Part shown: one piece after another, positions 23,012 through 34,070 of the stretch | Numbering within the stretch: position 1 is the stretch's first letter | Layout: each line of letters begins with the position of its first letter | Origin: Dactylosporangium aurantiacum | Lineage (GTDB): Bacteria; Actinomycetota; Actinomycetes; Mycobacteriales; Micromonosporaceae | Length of the DNA: 64,000 nt | Direction of reading: 5' to 3' | Assembly (NCBI RefSeq): GCF_000716715.1 | Contig: NZ_JNYJ01000014.1 | Location: 124,001-188,000 of the forward strand | The notes under the pieces: model-generated | The model's database searches: none | The model's input: only the letters and a program-made list of their open reading frames with translations | Told to the model about the DNA's origin: nothing | Position numbers and translations under genes: made by a program

Positions 23012-24559
23012 GTGGAGCCGGTGGGGTGGTGCCGGCGGGTCTGTTCGGTGGTCACGGCGGTGGTGGTGCTCGCCGCGTGCGGCGGCGCCCCGCGCGGCAC
23101 CCCGAAGACGCCGAAGGTCCCGCCGTCGGGAGTCCTGGTCCTGTACGACACGACCGGGCAGTTCGGCGACCTGGGCGAGCTGTACGCGGTGCAGGCCGGC
23201 AACCTCGCCTCGCACTTCGACACGTGGGAGTCCGCGCCCGTCGGCCGGTACCGGGCCGGCAGCGCCGCGCGGCACCGGCTGACGATCTACGTCGGGTCGA
23301 CGTACGACGAGCCGCTGCCCGACGCGTTCCTGGCCGACGTAGCCGCCGGCGCGCCGGTGCTGTGGCTGGGGGCGAACATCTGGCAGCTGCTGGCCCGGCA
23401 CGGCGGGGTGGGGCTGCGGTCGGCGGCGATCGACGACACGGTCGTGACGGCGGTGCGCTACCACGGCACCGAGCTCACCCGGCACCCGTCGGCCGGGTCC
23501 ATGGTCCGGGTCGGGCTGGACGCGGCCGCCACCACGCTCGCCGAAGCGGTGCTGCCCGACGGCGGGGTGGTGCCGTACGCGGTGCGGGCCGGCGCGCTCA
23601 CGTACGTCACGGAGGTGCCGCTGACGTACGTGATGTTCGACGACCGGTACCTCGTCCTGGCCGACCTGCTGTTCACGCTGCTGGCGCCGGACACGCCGCA
23701 GCGGCACCGGGCGCTGGTGCGCATCGAGGACGTCGGCCCGCACTCCGACCCCGCGCAGCTGCGGGCGATCGCCGACTACCTGGCGGGCCGGGGCGTGCCG
23801 TTCGCCGTCGCGGTGTTTCCCGTGTACGACGACGCCGCCGGCACCTACTCCGGCGGGGTGCCCGTGCACCGGACGCTCAGCGACGCGCCCGCCGTGGTCG
23901 AGGCGCTGCGGTACATGGCCGGGCACGGCGGCACGCTCCTCATGCACGGGTACACGCACGGCATGGCCGGCGCCCGCAACCCGTACGGGGTCAGCGCCGA
24001 GGACTACGAGTTCTACCGCGCCCACGTCGACGCCGACGGCTCGGTCGTGCTGGACGGCGCCGTCGCCGGCGACTCGGCCGGTTGGGCGCTCGGCCGGCTG
24101 GACGCGGCCCGGCGCGAGTGGACGGCGGCCGGGCTGACCCCGCCGGACATCTGGGAGTTCCCGCACTACACGGCCAGCGCCGCGGACTACCGGGCGATCG
24201 CCACGGCACCCGGCATCCGCGCCCGCTACGAGCAGGTCCTGTACTTCTCCGGCGTCCTGTCCGGCGACCCGGCGAGCGCCCGGTCGGTGAGCCAGTTCTT
24301 CCCGTACGTGGTCGACGACGCCTACGGCACCCCGGTCATCCCCGAGACCCTCGGCAACGTGGCCACCCAGCGCTTCAACCAGCACGGCGTGCGGCTCGCC
24401 CCGGACCTGGTCGCCTCCGCCCGCCGCCAGCTCGTGGTCCGGGACAACGTGGCGAGCTTCTTCTACCACCCGTTCCTGGGCCTGCAGTACCTGCCCGAGC
24501 TCGTGGACGGCATCCAGCAGCTCGGCTACACCTTCGTCGCGGCGCCGTCGCTGCTGTGA
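23012..24559 (+). CDS. DUF2334 polysaccharide-deacetylase-like lipoprotein
   Basis: 515 residues. The N-terminus has a lipoprotein signal (VVTAVVVLAAC) with the lipidated Cys near residue 23, so it is anchored outside the membrane. The DUF2334 domain (about 230-515) is a distorted NodB deacetylase fold: RIEDVGPHSDP, then FAVAVFPVYD, then LLMHGYTHGM with a candidate metal-binding His pair, and YHPFLGLQY. It may remove acetyl groups from an extracellular polysaccharide. GTG 23012 is used; GTG 23021 also fits. It is convergent with the ROK regulator. Confidence 0.8.
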   Translation: MEPVGWCRRVCSVVTAVVVLAACGGAPRGTPKTPKVPPSGVLVLYDTTGQFGDLGELYAVQAGNLASHFDTWESAPVGRYRAGSAARHRLTIYVGSTYDEPLPDAFLADVAAGAPVLWLGANIWQLLARHGGVGLRSAAIDDTVVTAVRYHGTELTRHPSAGSMVRVGLDAAATTLAEAVLPDGGVVPYAVRAGALTYVTEVPLTYVMFDDRYLVLADLLFTLLAPDTPQRHRALVRIEDVGPHSDPAQLRAIADYLAGRGVPFAVAVFPVYDDAAGTYSGGVPVHRTLSDAPAVVEALRYMAGHGGTLLMHGYTHGMAGARNPYGVSAEDYEFYRAHVDADGSVVLDGAVAGDSAGWALGRLDAARREWTAAGLTPPDIWEFPHYTASAADYRAIATAPGIRARYEQVLYFSGVLSGDPASARSVSQFFPYVVDDAYGTPVIPETLGNVATQRFNQHGVRLAPDLVASARRQLVVRDNVASFFYHPFLGLQYLPELVDGIQQLGYTFVAAPSLL

Positions 24560-24593
24560 CCCGCCCGGGCGCAGAGGGTCTCGAGGTCGTGGG

Positions 24594-25766
24594 TCATTCG
24601 CGGCGGGGGGCGGCGGGGGGTGCGCTGAGGCCGACGGTGAACAGGCGCCGGTCGACCTCGTTGAGGGCGAGCCGCAGCGCGCCCAGGGCGACGCTGTCCG
24701 CGCCCAGCGTCGAGGCGCGCACGTCCGGCACGCGCAGGCAGAGCTTCTGCAGCTCGCGGCGCAGCGGGTCGAGGACGAGGTCGGCGGAGCGGGAGAAGCC
24801 GCCGCCGAAGACGACGATCTGCGGGTCGAGGGCCAGGACGAGGGCGGCGGTGCCGACGGCGAGGTCCTTGACGTAGCGGTTGACGGCGGTACGGGCGTCG
24901 CGGTTGCCGTCGCGGGCGGCGTTGAAGACCCAGGCGGCGGCGTCGTCGGGGCTGACGGTGGTCGGCACGCCGGGGCAGCTCTGCAGGTGCGACGGGGCGG
25001 CGAGCCAGCGCACGGCCTTGAGGGCGCCGATCTCGCCGGCCGCGCCGCCGTAGCCGCGGCGCAGGACGCCGTCGATGATGAGGCCGGCACCGGTGCGCAT
25101 GCCGGCGAGGAGGAAGACGATGTCGTCGGCGTCGCGGGCGGCGCCCTGCCAGCGCTCGGCCAGGGCGGCGAGCTTGCAGTCGTTCTCCACGATGATGGGG
25201 CAGGTGAACCGGTCGCTGAGGTGGGCGGCGACGTCCACGGTCTGCCAGCCGGGCAGCGGCGTGAAGAGGGTCGTCCTGCCGGTGGCGTCGACCGGGCCGG
25301 TGACGCCGACGGTGACGGCCCAGATGTCCTGGGCGGTCTTGCCGGCCTCGGCGAGGCAGGTGGTGAGCACCTGGTCGAGGGCGGCGAGGCGCTCGCCCGG
25401 GTCGGCGTCCGCGGCGACGGGGCGCCGGGCGGTCTGCACGACGGTGCCGTCGAGGTCGGCGAGGTGGGCCAGTATCTTGTGCGCGCCGACGTCGACGCCG
25501 ATGACGTGGCCGGCGCTGGCGCGGAACCGGTAGCGCCGGGCGGGGCGGCCCACGACGCTGCTGCCGTCGGGCTCCACGACGGTGGCCCAGCCGCCGGTGA
25601 CGAGGCCCTGGGCGATGACGTCGACGGCGGGGCGCGACAGCCCGGTGAGCTTCGCCAGCTCGGTGACCGTGGCCGGCGGCTGGTCCCGCAGGGCGCTGAC
25701 GATCGTCAATGAGTTGAGCTCGCGCAGCCGCGTCAGGTCGGTCCCCGAGATGACCTGATCTGCCAC
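24594..25766 (-). CDS. ROK-family transcriptional regulator
   Basis: 390 residues from GTG 25766, with AAGGGG 8 nt upstream. N-terminal winged helix (about 15-75): ATVTELAKLTGLSRPAVDVI. The C-terminal ROK sugar-kinase-like domain has GVDVGAHKILAHLADLDG in place of the phosphate-binding loop. The zinc motif CxCGxxGC is not intact (HLQSCPGVP), so it is a regulator rather than a kinase. It is divergent from a Gfo/Idh oxidoreductase gene whose start region carries a 16-bp palindrome; I infer it senses a sugar and controls that gene and itself. Confidence 0.87.
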   Translation of the reverse strand: MADQVISGTDLTRLRELNSLTIVSALRDQPPATVTELAKLTGLSRPAVDVIAQGLVTGGWATVVEPDGSSVVGRPARRYRFRASAGHVIGVDVGAHKILAHLADLDGTVVQTARRPVAADADPGERLAALDQVLTTCLAEAGKTAQDIWAVTVGVTGPVDATGRTTLFTPLPGWQTVDVAAHLSDRFTCPIIVENDCKLAALAERWQGAARDADDIVFLLAGMRTGAGLIIDGVLRRGYGGAAGEIGALKAVRWLAAPSHLQSCPGVPTTVSPDDAAAWVFNAARDGNRDARTAVNRYVKDLAVGTAALVLALDPQIVVFGGGFSRSADLVLDPLRRELQKLCLRVPDVRASTLGADSVALGALRLALNEVDRRLFTVGLSAPPAAPRRE

Positions 25767-25812
25767 TGTGCGCCCCTTGACGTGCGATGCCGGTATCCCC
25801 ACCAATATTGCT

Positions 25813-27078
25813 ATGGAGTTTACAAAGTCCGGGGGGAATCGCAAGCCCGTCACGATCGCCGTGGTCGGCGCGGGGCTGCGCGGGCAGCAGTACGCCCGGC
25901 TGGCTGAGGCGTCCGGCGCGGGGCGGGTGGTCGCCGTGGCGGAGCCCGACGCCGGCCGGCGGGCCGCGTTCGCCGCCCGGCACGACGTGGCGGCGGCGTT
26001 CACGACCTGGGAAGATCTGGCCGCGGCCGGCCGGATCGCCGACGTGGCGGTGGTCGCGACCCAGGACCGGCTGCACGTCGGGCCGGCCGTCGCGCTGGCC
26101 GGGCTCGGCTACCATCTGCTGCTGGAGAAGCCGATGGCGCCGACGGAGGCCGAGGCCCGGCGCATCGCGGACGCGGTCGCCGCGGCCGGTGTGATCGGTG
26201 CGGTCTGTCACGTGCTGCGGTACACCAGCTACACGCGTGCCCTGCGGGCGCTGCTCACCAGCGGGCGGATCGGCGCCCTGGTCAGTGTGCAGCACCTGGA
26301 GCCGGTCGGCTGGTGGCACCAGGCGCACTCGTTCGTGCGCGGCAACTGGCGCCGGGAGGCGGACTCGGGGCCGATGCTGCTGACCAAGTCGTGCCACGAC
26401 CTCGACTGGCTGGCGTACGTGGTCGGCGCCGCGCCCCGGTCGGTGGCGTCCTTCGGCGGGCTGGCCCATTTCCGCCCCGAGCACCGCCCGGCGGGGGCGG
26501 GGGAGCGCTGCGTGGCCTGCGCGGTCGAGGCGGCCTGCCCGTACTCGGCGGTCCGCCTGTACACCCGCTGCCTCGACGACGCCGAGGAGTGGCCGCTCAA
26601 CGCCGTGACGACCGGACGGACCCACGAGGCGGTCCTGCTGGCGCTGCGGGACGGGCCGTACGGGCGCTGCGTCTACGGTTGCGACAACGACGTGGTCGAC
26701 CACCAGGTGGTGGCGCTGCAGTACGACAGCGGGGTGACCGCGACGTTCACGATGACGGCGTTCACGCCGATGCAGCGGCGGCAGACCCGGCTGTTCGGCA
26801 CCCACGGCAGCGTCGATGGCGACGGGCGGCTGCTGCGGGTGACCGACTTCCGCACCGGCGCCGCCGAGACGATCGACACCCAGGAAGGTGACGGCGGCGC
26901 GCACGCCGGGGCCGGGCACGACGGCGGCGACGCGAGCCTGGTGGCGGCGTTCCTGGCCGCCGTCGCCGCGGGCGATCCGGCCCTGCTCAGCTCCGACATG
27001 GCGACCAGCCTGGCGTCGCACCGGGTGGTGTGGGCGGCCGAGCGGGCCCGGACCGCCCACACCGTCGTGACGCTATGA
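25813..27078 (+). CDS. Gfo/Idh/MocA-family sugar oxidoreductase
   Basis: 421 residues from ATG 25813. The Rossmann strand VTIAVVGAGLRGQQYARLA is followed by LLLEKPMAPTEAEARRI, the EKP motif whose lysine contacts the cofactor and substrate. A four-cysteine insert (RCVACAVEAACPYSA, then TRC) recalls a metal-binding lobe. It should oxidise or rearrange a sugar or inositol-type substrate with NAD(P). ATG 25813 lacks a Shine-Dalgarno and may be leaderless. The only later start, GTG 25861, would remove the first beta strand. It is divergent from the ROK regulator and overlaps the ABC gene tail-to-tail by 6 bp. Confidence 0.85.
   Translation: MEFTKSGGNRKPVTIAVVGAGLRGQQYARLAEASGAGRVVAVAEPDAGRRAAFAARHDVAAAFTTWEDLAAAGRIADVAVVATQDRLHVGPAVALAGLGYHLLLEKPMAPTEAEARRIADAVAAAGVIGAVCHVLRYTSYTRALRALLTSGRIGALVSVQHLEPVGWWHQAHSFVRGNWRREADSGPMLLTKSCHDLDWLAYVVGAAPRSVASFGGLAHFRPEHRPAGAGERCVACAVEAACPYSAVRLYTRCLDDAEEWPLNAVTTGRTHEAVLLALRDGPYGRCVYGCDNDVVDHQVVALQYDSGVTATFTMTAFTPMQRRQTRLFGTHGSVDGDGRLLRVTDFRTGAAETIDTQEGDGGAHAGAGHDGGDASLVAAFLAAVAAGDPALLSSDMATSLASHRVVWAAERARTAHTVVTL
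25815..25830. promoter_or_regulatory. 16-bp operator-like palindrome GGAGTTTACAAAGTCC
   Basis: The pattern GGAnTTTnnAAAnTCC is symmetric at 12 of 16 positions and AT-rich in the middle, like ROK-type operators. It overlaps the first codons of the oxidoreductase gene, 49 bp from the ROK gene's start, where a bound regulator would block a leaderless transcript. Confidence 0.45.
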
Positions 27079-28917
27079 CCCGGCCGTGCCGAGGAACCCG
27101 CCGGACTGCCGCGACCACAGCTGCGCGTACAGGCCGTCCCGCCGCACGAGGTCGGCGTGGGTGCCCTCCTCGACGATCCGCCCGGCGTCGAGGACCACGA
27201 TGCGGTCCAGGTGGGCGATGGTCGACAGCCGGTGCGCGATCGCGATGACGGTGCGCCCCGTCATCACCTCGCTGAGCGTGTCGTGGATGGCGGCCTCCGC
27301 CTCGGAGTCGAGCGCGGACGTCGCCTCGTCCATGACGAGGATCGGCGCGTCGCGGTAGAACGCCCGGGCCAGCGCGATGCGCTGCCGCTGCCCGCCGGAC
27401 AGGCGCACGCCGCGTTCGCCGACGTGCGCGTCGAGGCCGGTCCGGCCGTCCGCGTCGCGCAGCGCGGCGACGAACCCCTCGGCGGACGCCCGGCGCAGCG
27501 CGGTGCGCAGCCGCGCGTCGTCGGCCGCGCTGAAGCCGGAGCCTGGGCCGGCGACGTTCTCCCGGATCGAGCGGTGCAGCAGGGTCGCCTCCTGCGCGAC
27601 CATGGCGATCCGGTCGCGCAGGCTCTCCTGCGGCACCGTGGTGATGTCGGTGCCGTCGACGAGGATCGTGCCGGACTCGGCGTCGTGGAAGCGCAGCAGC
27701 AGGCCCACGAGCGTGGACTTGCCCGCGCCGGACCGCCCGACGACGCCGACCCGTTCGCCGGCGGCGATGTCGAGGCTGAGCCGGTCCAGCCCGCCGTCGC
27801 CGCGGCCGTAGTGGTGGCTGACCGCGACGAAGCTGATCGCGCCGCCGCGCACCACGAGCGGGGCGGCGTCGGGCCGGTCGGGCACGGCCAGGGGCTGCGC
27901 CACGGTGCGCAGGGCCCGGCGCAGCGCACCGACCGAGCCGAACAGCGCCGACACCGCGTCCAGCAGCCACTCGGCCATCGCGGTGATGCGGAAGCTCAGC
28001 GCGAGCGCCGCCGCGACGAGTCCGAGGGGTGCCGACCCGGTCCGCCACAGCGCGATGCCGTAGCCGACGAGGCCGACGAGCAGCGCGCTGCCCAGCGCCA
28101 TCATGCCGCTGTTGATGGTGACCTCGACCCGCTGCAGGCGCAGGTGGGCGCGCCTGGCCGCGGCGAACAGCCGCCGGTCGTGCCCGACCCGCGCGGCGTG
28201 GTCGCCGAGCAGCGCGAGGGTGTCGACGTTGGTGTAGGAGTCGACGAGGAGGCCGGTCAGCGCCGACTCCGCCTCCTGCAGCTCCTCGGCGGCCCGCCGG
28301 TACCGCGGCACCGCCCAGCGCATGAGTGCCGCGTACGCGAGGATCCAGCCCCCGAGCGGCAGCAGCAGCCGCACGTCGATCGCGGACATCACCCACACCG
28401 AGCCGGCGATGTAGGCGACGACGAACACCAGCGTGTGGATGACGCTGTAGGCGGCGGTGGCGGCCGCGTCGCCGCCGTCGCGGACCCAGGTGGCGACGCG
28501 CCCGGCGAGGTCGGCGCGGAACCAGCCCACGGACTGCCGGGACACGTGCCGGTGCGCCCGCCAGCGGGCCAGGGGCCGGGCGTTGACCCGGAACGCGATG
28601 TCGTCCAGGGCCTCGCTGACCGCGTTCAGCAGCGGCCTGACCAGCAGCACGAGGCCACCGACCAGCAGCAGCTCCGGGCCGTGCGCGGCCCACGGCGTGT
28701 CCGGGCCGGCGCCGGCGAGGATGTCGACGAGGCGTCCGGCGTAGCCGATGAGCCACACCTCGATCGCCGCGCACAGGACCGTGGTGGCCACGGCGGCGGC
28801 GACGACCGGCCGCAGCGGCCGGAACGTCTCGAACAGGAACGCCCGGACCCCGGCGGGCGGGGTCCGGTCGTCCCGGGTGGGGAAGGGGTCAACAGGGTTT
28901 TCGAACCGATCGAACAC
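27073..28917 (-). CDS. ABC exporter, fused membrane and ATPase domains
   Basis: 614 residues. A six-helix membrane domain (about 30-335) precedes the ATPase: Walker A GRSGAGKSTLVGLL near 393, signature RLSGGQRQRIALARAF, Walker B ILVMDEATSALDSEAE, and the H-loop in IAHRLSTIAHLDRI. All ATPase residues are intact, so one chain forms half of a homodimeric exporter, or it pairs with another half. The gene follows rox on the same strand after 97 bp. Drug export alongside drug modification is plausible but is inference from position. Confidence 0.9.
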   Translation of the reverse strand: MFDRFENPVDPFPTRDDRTPPAGVRAFLFETFRPLRPVVAAAVATTVLCAAIEVWLIGYAGRLVDILAGAGPDTPWAAHGPELLLVGGLVLLVRPLLNAVSEALDDIAFRVNARPLARWRAHRHVSRQSVGWFRADLAGRVATWVRDGGDAAATAAYSVIHTLVFVVAYIAGSVWVMSAIDVRLLLPLGGWILAYAALMRWAVPRYRRAAEELQEAESALTGLLVDSYTNVDTLALLGDHAARVGHDRRLFAAARRAHLRLQRVEVTINSGMMALGSALLVGLVGYGIALWRTGSAPLGLVAAALALSFRITAMAEWLLDAVSALFGSVGALRRALRTVAQPLAVPDRPDAAPLVVRGGAISFVAVSHHYGRGDGGLDRLSLDIAAGERVGVVGRSGAGKSTLVGLLLRFHDAESGTILVDGTDITTVPQESLRDRIAMVAQEATLLHRSIRENVAGPGSGFSAADDARLRTALRRASAEGFVAALRDADGRTGLDAHVGERGVRLSGGQRQRIALARAFYRDAPILVMDEATSALDSEAEAAIHDTLSEVMTGRTVIAIAHRLSTIAHLDRIVVLDAGRIVEEGTHADLVRRDGLYAQLWSRQSGGFLGTAGS

Positions 28918-29014
28918 GAAGCGCCTCTCCGGCGGTCGGGACTGACAGCGGACCTGGGTGAGCGCCGGATGTCCTCATCGTGGTGATCCCTTCTCCGAGG
29001 TGGGCTTGCGTCGG

Positions 29015-30611
<1,597 letters not shown>

Positions 30612-30636
30612 GTCGAGTCCTTTGTTCGCCGGCGCG

Positions 30637-32955
30637 TCAGTTGCCGAACGAGATGCCGTCGATGGAGATGCTGCCGTTGCCGCCGTACCAGAACCCCATG
30701 GCGAGCTGGGCGGGGCTGTTGCGGCTGATGCCGTTGGCCACCATCGGGATCCTGATGTCCTGGTACGCGGTGGTGATGACCGGGTGGCCGCCGCCGTCGA
30801 GGGTGTAGTCGCCGAACACCTTGGTGGCGCCGCCCAGGCTCAGGTTGAAGTGGGTCTGCTCGCCGCCGGTGTTGCCCTTGATGCGCACGACCAGGTACGT
30901 GTAGGCGGACACGTCGACGCCGACGTCGCTGCCGAACCAGCCGCAGTTGTCGTACTGCAGCGTCAGCGCCCCGCCGGCCACGACGCCGCTGCCGCCGCCG
31001 TTGCCGAAGCAGTTGCCGCCGGTCCACTTCGCCAGGTCGTTCTTCGCCGCGGACGGGTAGGCGGGGTTGCCGTCGAAGTCGTCCACGCCGATCCCGCCGC
31101 CACCGCCCCCGGCGCTGGTGGTGACGGTCAGCGGGCCGGACGCCGCCGACACGTTCCCCGCGGCGTCGTAGGCGCGGACCGTGTACGTGTAGGCGGTCGA
31201 CGCGGTGAGGCCGCTGTCGGTGTACGTGGTGCCGACCTGGGTGCCGCCGCGCAGGACGCGGTAGCCGGTGACGGCGACGTTGTCGGTGGAGGCGGTCCAG
31301 CTCAGCGACACGCTGGTGGAGGTCTTCGCCGGCGAGGTGAGCCCGCTCGGCGCCGACGGTGCCGTGGTGTCGCCGCCGCCGGTCGTGCCGACGCCGATGG
31401 CGCCGAGGCCGAGCCAGCCGTCGGCGTTCTGGGTCGCGTTGGCGAAGCGGAGCTTCTTCGCGGCCGGGCTGAGCGCCTCCAGGGGGTTCTTCACCCGCAT
31501 CACGAGCTGGTAGGAGCCGGTCGCCACGCCGGTGAGGCTGACCCCCGCCTGGAAGTACTGCGGGTAGCCGAAGTCGCGGTACGTCGGGTCGGCGCCGACC
31601 CCCCAGTCGGGGAACGCGCGGATCCTCAGTGGCTGGACGGTGCGCAGGTCCCAGGGGGTGTCCCAGGTCTTCACCACGGTGCCGGCGGCGTTCTTCAGCC
31701 CGAGCGTGACCGTCCACGGGTAGTAGAACGGGGCGACGCCGTTGTTGGCGATCGTGACGCCGATGGTGGCGCTGCCGCCGGACACGGTGTTCTGGTAGTA
31801 GGCGTGGGTGGCGGTGAGGTCGTAGCCCATGAGCCGCACGGCCGCCGCGACGTTCGGGTCGGTCGGGGAGTAGCTCTGGCTGGTCTGGTTGATCTTCCAG
31901 GTGGTGTGCTCCAGTTCGATGCAGGCCCGCATGTTGTCGACCTGGCCGGCGCCGCCGGGCCACGCGGCGAACGCGGAGCTCTGGATCTCCGGCCGCACCT
32001 CACCCCCCATCGAGCTGGTGGTCCACTTGTTCTCCACGCCCATGTCGAGCGCGCGCTGCAGCTGCGAGTAGCCGGCGCCGCCGAGCGACTGCGGCAGCGT
32101 GACCCCGGCCAGGGGTGAGCCCTCGCGGTAGCAGAACGAGTCGTCGTGGTAGCCGATGTCGCGGGTGTTGGCGGCGCCGCCGGCGGAGTCCGGGTAGCGG
32201 ATCTCCAGCTTGGTGGTGTTGAACGCGGCGTCGAAGGCCTGGACGATCTGCGCGCCGTGCGCGTCGGTCGGCATCAGGTTCGGGTAGCCGTCCGCGGTGT
32301 CGGTGTCGAAGGGCCAGGTGTGCCACTCGCCCCAGAGGCCGACGATGCCGAGGTTGATGAAGCCGATGCGCGGGTCGCCGTCGTAGCGGGCGCCGAACGC
32401 GGCGATGAAGTCGCTGACCGCGTTGAGCAGGTAGGCGCTGTCGTAGTCCGGGGAGACGGTGCCCCAGTACGTGTTGGTGCGGTACGTGACGTGCCCGTCG
32501 AAGCAGTGCGGGATGGCGTTGCCGGGATGGCTGCCGGTCCCGCCCGGGTACTCCAGGTAGAAGCGGATGGCGGCCTGGTTGCCGTAGGACGCGATCTCGT
32601 TGAGCGCGTTGTCCACGATCGTCCAGTCGTAGCTGGCGCAGTTGCCCGCGTTGGTCATCACCTCGGACAGGCCGAAGTAGCTCCACGCGAGTGACCGCGG
32701 GTAACCGGAGCTCTGGTTCTCGCCGGGGAAGTAGAAGCGCGCGAAGCCCTTGAGCGGGTTGTCCAGCGGGCTCGGGGCCGCGGTGAGCGGGTGGTCGGTC
32801 AGCGTCGGGTCGGGCGTGGCGGGCGCCGCCGGGCGGGCCGGCGGGCCGGCCGGCGCCGCGGCGCCGGGCGACGCGGCGGCGAGCACGGCCGTGGCGGCGG
32901 CCGTGCAGAGTGCGGTGGCGAACGCGAAGCGACGCCGCCGCGGGGCGGTACGCAT
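30637..32955 (-). CDS. Secreted DUF4874/DUF4832 protein with FN3 and carbohydrate-binding-like C-terminus
   Basis: 772 residues. A signal peptide (RRRRFAFATALCTAAATAVL) is followed by a DUF4874-type region opening with NPLKGFARFYFPG and a (beta/alpha)-barrel-like stretch containing GLWGEWHTWPFD. A DUF4832 beta region extends to about 500. A fibronectin type III domain (about 533-614), a glycine linker and a beta-sandwich (622-772) with WTGGNCFGNG complete it. The layout fits an extracellular glycan-acting protein, and the FN3 plus sandwich would tether it to polysaccharide. Catalytic activity of the DUF pair is not established. It is divergent from the sugar importer operon. Confidence 0.78.
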   Translation of the reverse strand: MRTAPRRRRFAFATALCTAAATAVLAAASPGAAAPAGPPARPAAPATPDPTLTDHPLTAAPSPLDNPLKGFARFYFPGENQSSGYPRSLAWSYFGLSEVMTNAGNCASYDWTIVDNALNEIASYGNQAAIRFYLEYPGGTGSHPGNAIPHCFDGHVTYRTNTYWGTVSPDYDSAYLLNAVSDFIAAFGARYDGDPRIGFINLGIVGLWGEWHTWPFDTDTADGYPNLMPTDAHGAQIVQAFDAAFNTTKLEIRYPDSAGGAANTRDIGYHDDSFCYREGSPLAGVTLPQSLGGAGYSQLQRALDMGVENKWTTSSMGGEVRPEIQSSAFAAWPGGAGQVDNMRACIELEHTTWKINQTSQSYSPTDPNVAAAVRLMGYDLTATHAYYQNTVSGGSATIGVTIANNGVAPFYYPWTVTLGLKNAAGTVVKTWDTPWDLRTVQPLRIRAFPDWGVGADPTYRDFGYPQYFQAGVSLTGVATGSYQLVMRVKNPLEALSPAAKKLRFANATQNADGWLGLGAIGVGTTGGGDTTAPSAPSGLTSPAKTSTSVSLSWTASTDNVAVTGYRVLRGGTQVGTTYTDSGLTASTAYTYTVRAYDAAGNVSAASGPLTVTTSAGGGGGGIGVDDFDGNPAYPSAAKNDLAKWTGGNCFGNGGGSGVVAGGALTLQYDNCGWFGSDVGVDVSAYTYLVVRIKGNTGGEQTHFNLSLGGATKVFGDYTLDGGGHPVITTAYQDIRIPMVANGISRNSPAQLAMGFWYGGNGSISIDGISFGN

Positions 32956-33015
32956 GGATGGGCCTCCGGGACTTGGGGTGCGGCTCCACGTACCTCGATT
33001 TGATACGAGGAGGTG

Positions 33016-33046
33016 TTGACAAAGTTTCCCTGAGCTTCATCATTAT
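33016..33046 (+). promoter_or_regulatory. Candidate promoter of the sugar importer operon
   Basis: A consensus -35 TTGACA (33016-33021) and CATTAT (33041-33046) are separated by 19 bp, in a locally AT-rich stretch between the divergent DUF4832 and permease genes. The spacer is longer than ideal, so the -10 assignment is tentative. The inverted repeat TCGAA-4-TTCGA (33083-33096), 20 bp before the permease start, could be its operator. Confidence 0.4.
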
Positions 33047-33116
33047 TAACGGCCGCACACCCCCCGCCGCAAGACGCAGGACTCGAAGATTTTCGATGAA
33101 GAGACGAGGCCGGATC

Positions 33117-34070
33117 GTGACGATGCGTAACAGCCTGGCGGTGACCGCCCCGCCGTCGCCGGGCCCGCCGGCCGAGCCGGCCGCCGCCCGGGGCCCGCGC
33201 CGCCACCGTGACGACCGGGGCGTCGCGTGGCTGTTCCTGGCGCCCGTACTCGTCGGGTTCGCCGTGTTCTACCTGTACCCGACGGTCCGCGGCGTCTGGT
33301 ACTCCCTCACCGACTACAGCCTGCTCAACACCCCGTCGTACGTCGGCGCCGACAACTACACCAAGCTGGTGACCGACGCACAGTTCTGGAAGTCGCTGCG
33401 CATCACCGCCTACTACGTGGTCGTCAACATCGGCTCGCAGACGGTGCTCGCCCTGGGCGTCGCCGCGCTCATGCACCGGCTGACCCGCTCGGTGGTGCTG
33501 CGCGCGACGATGCTGCTGCCCTGGCTGGTGCCGAACGTGACCGTCGGGCTGCTGTGGATGTGGCTGCTGGACGCCAACCTCGGCTTCGTCAACCATCTCC
33601 TCGCGGCGGCCGGGCTGGACCGGCAGGGCTTCCTCACCTCGCCGGACCTGGCGATGCCGTCCATCGCGCTCATCAACACGTGGGCCTACACCGGTTACAC
33701 CGCGCTGCTGCTCTACGCCGGCATGCTGCAGATCCCGCCGCACCTGTACGAGAGCGCGTCGCTGGACGGCGCCGGCGAGCTGCGGATGTTCCGGCAGATC
33801 ACGCTGCCGCTGCTGCGCCCGATCCTCGCCCTGGTGCTCGTCGTGTCGCTGATCGGCTCGTTCCAGATCTTCGACACCGTCGCCGTCACCGAGAAGGTCG
33901 TGCCGGTCGGCGCCACCCGGGTCATCTACTTCTACATCTACCAGCAGGCGTTCACGTACTTCCACATGGGCTACGCCGCGGCGGTCGCCATGGTGCTCGT
34001 GCTCATCCTCGGCCTGCTGACCGCCGTGCAGATGTGGCTGCTGCGCGCCTCGCGATCGGATCTCACCTGA
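33117..34070 (+). CDS. Sugar ABC transporter permease, MalF type
   Basis: 317 residues from GTG 33117, chosen for the GAGG 8 nt upstream; ATG 33096 and ATG 33123 are alternatives. Six membrane helices follow a charged N-terminus (VAWLFLAPVLVGFAVFYLYP is the first). The EAA loop that contacts the ATPase reads ESASLDGAGELRMFRQITLPLL. It forms the import channel with the next permease. No ATPase gene is present in the operon, so a shared MsiK-like ATPase elsewhere is expected, as is usual in actinomycetes. Confidence 0.88.
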   Translation: MTMRNSLAVTAPPSPGPPAEPAAARGPRRHRDDRGVAWLFLAPVLVGFAVFYLYPTVRGVWYSLTDYSLLNTPSYVGADNYTKLVTDAQFWKSLRITAYYVVVNIGSQTVLALGVAALMHRLTRSVVLRATMLLPWLVPNVTVGLLWMWLLDANLGFVNHLLAAAGLDRQGFLTSPDLAMPSIALINTWAYTGYTALLLYAGMLQIPPHLYESASLDGAGELRMFRQITLPLLRPILALVLVVSLIGSFQIFDTVAVTEKVVPVGATRVIYFYIYQQAFTYFHMGYAAAVAMVLVLILGLLTAVQMWLLRASRSDLT

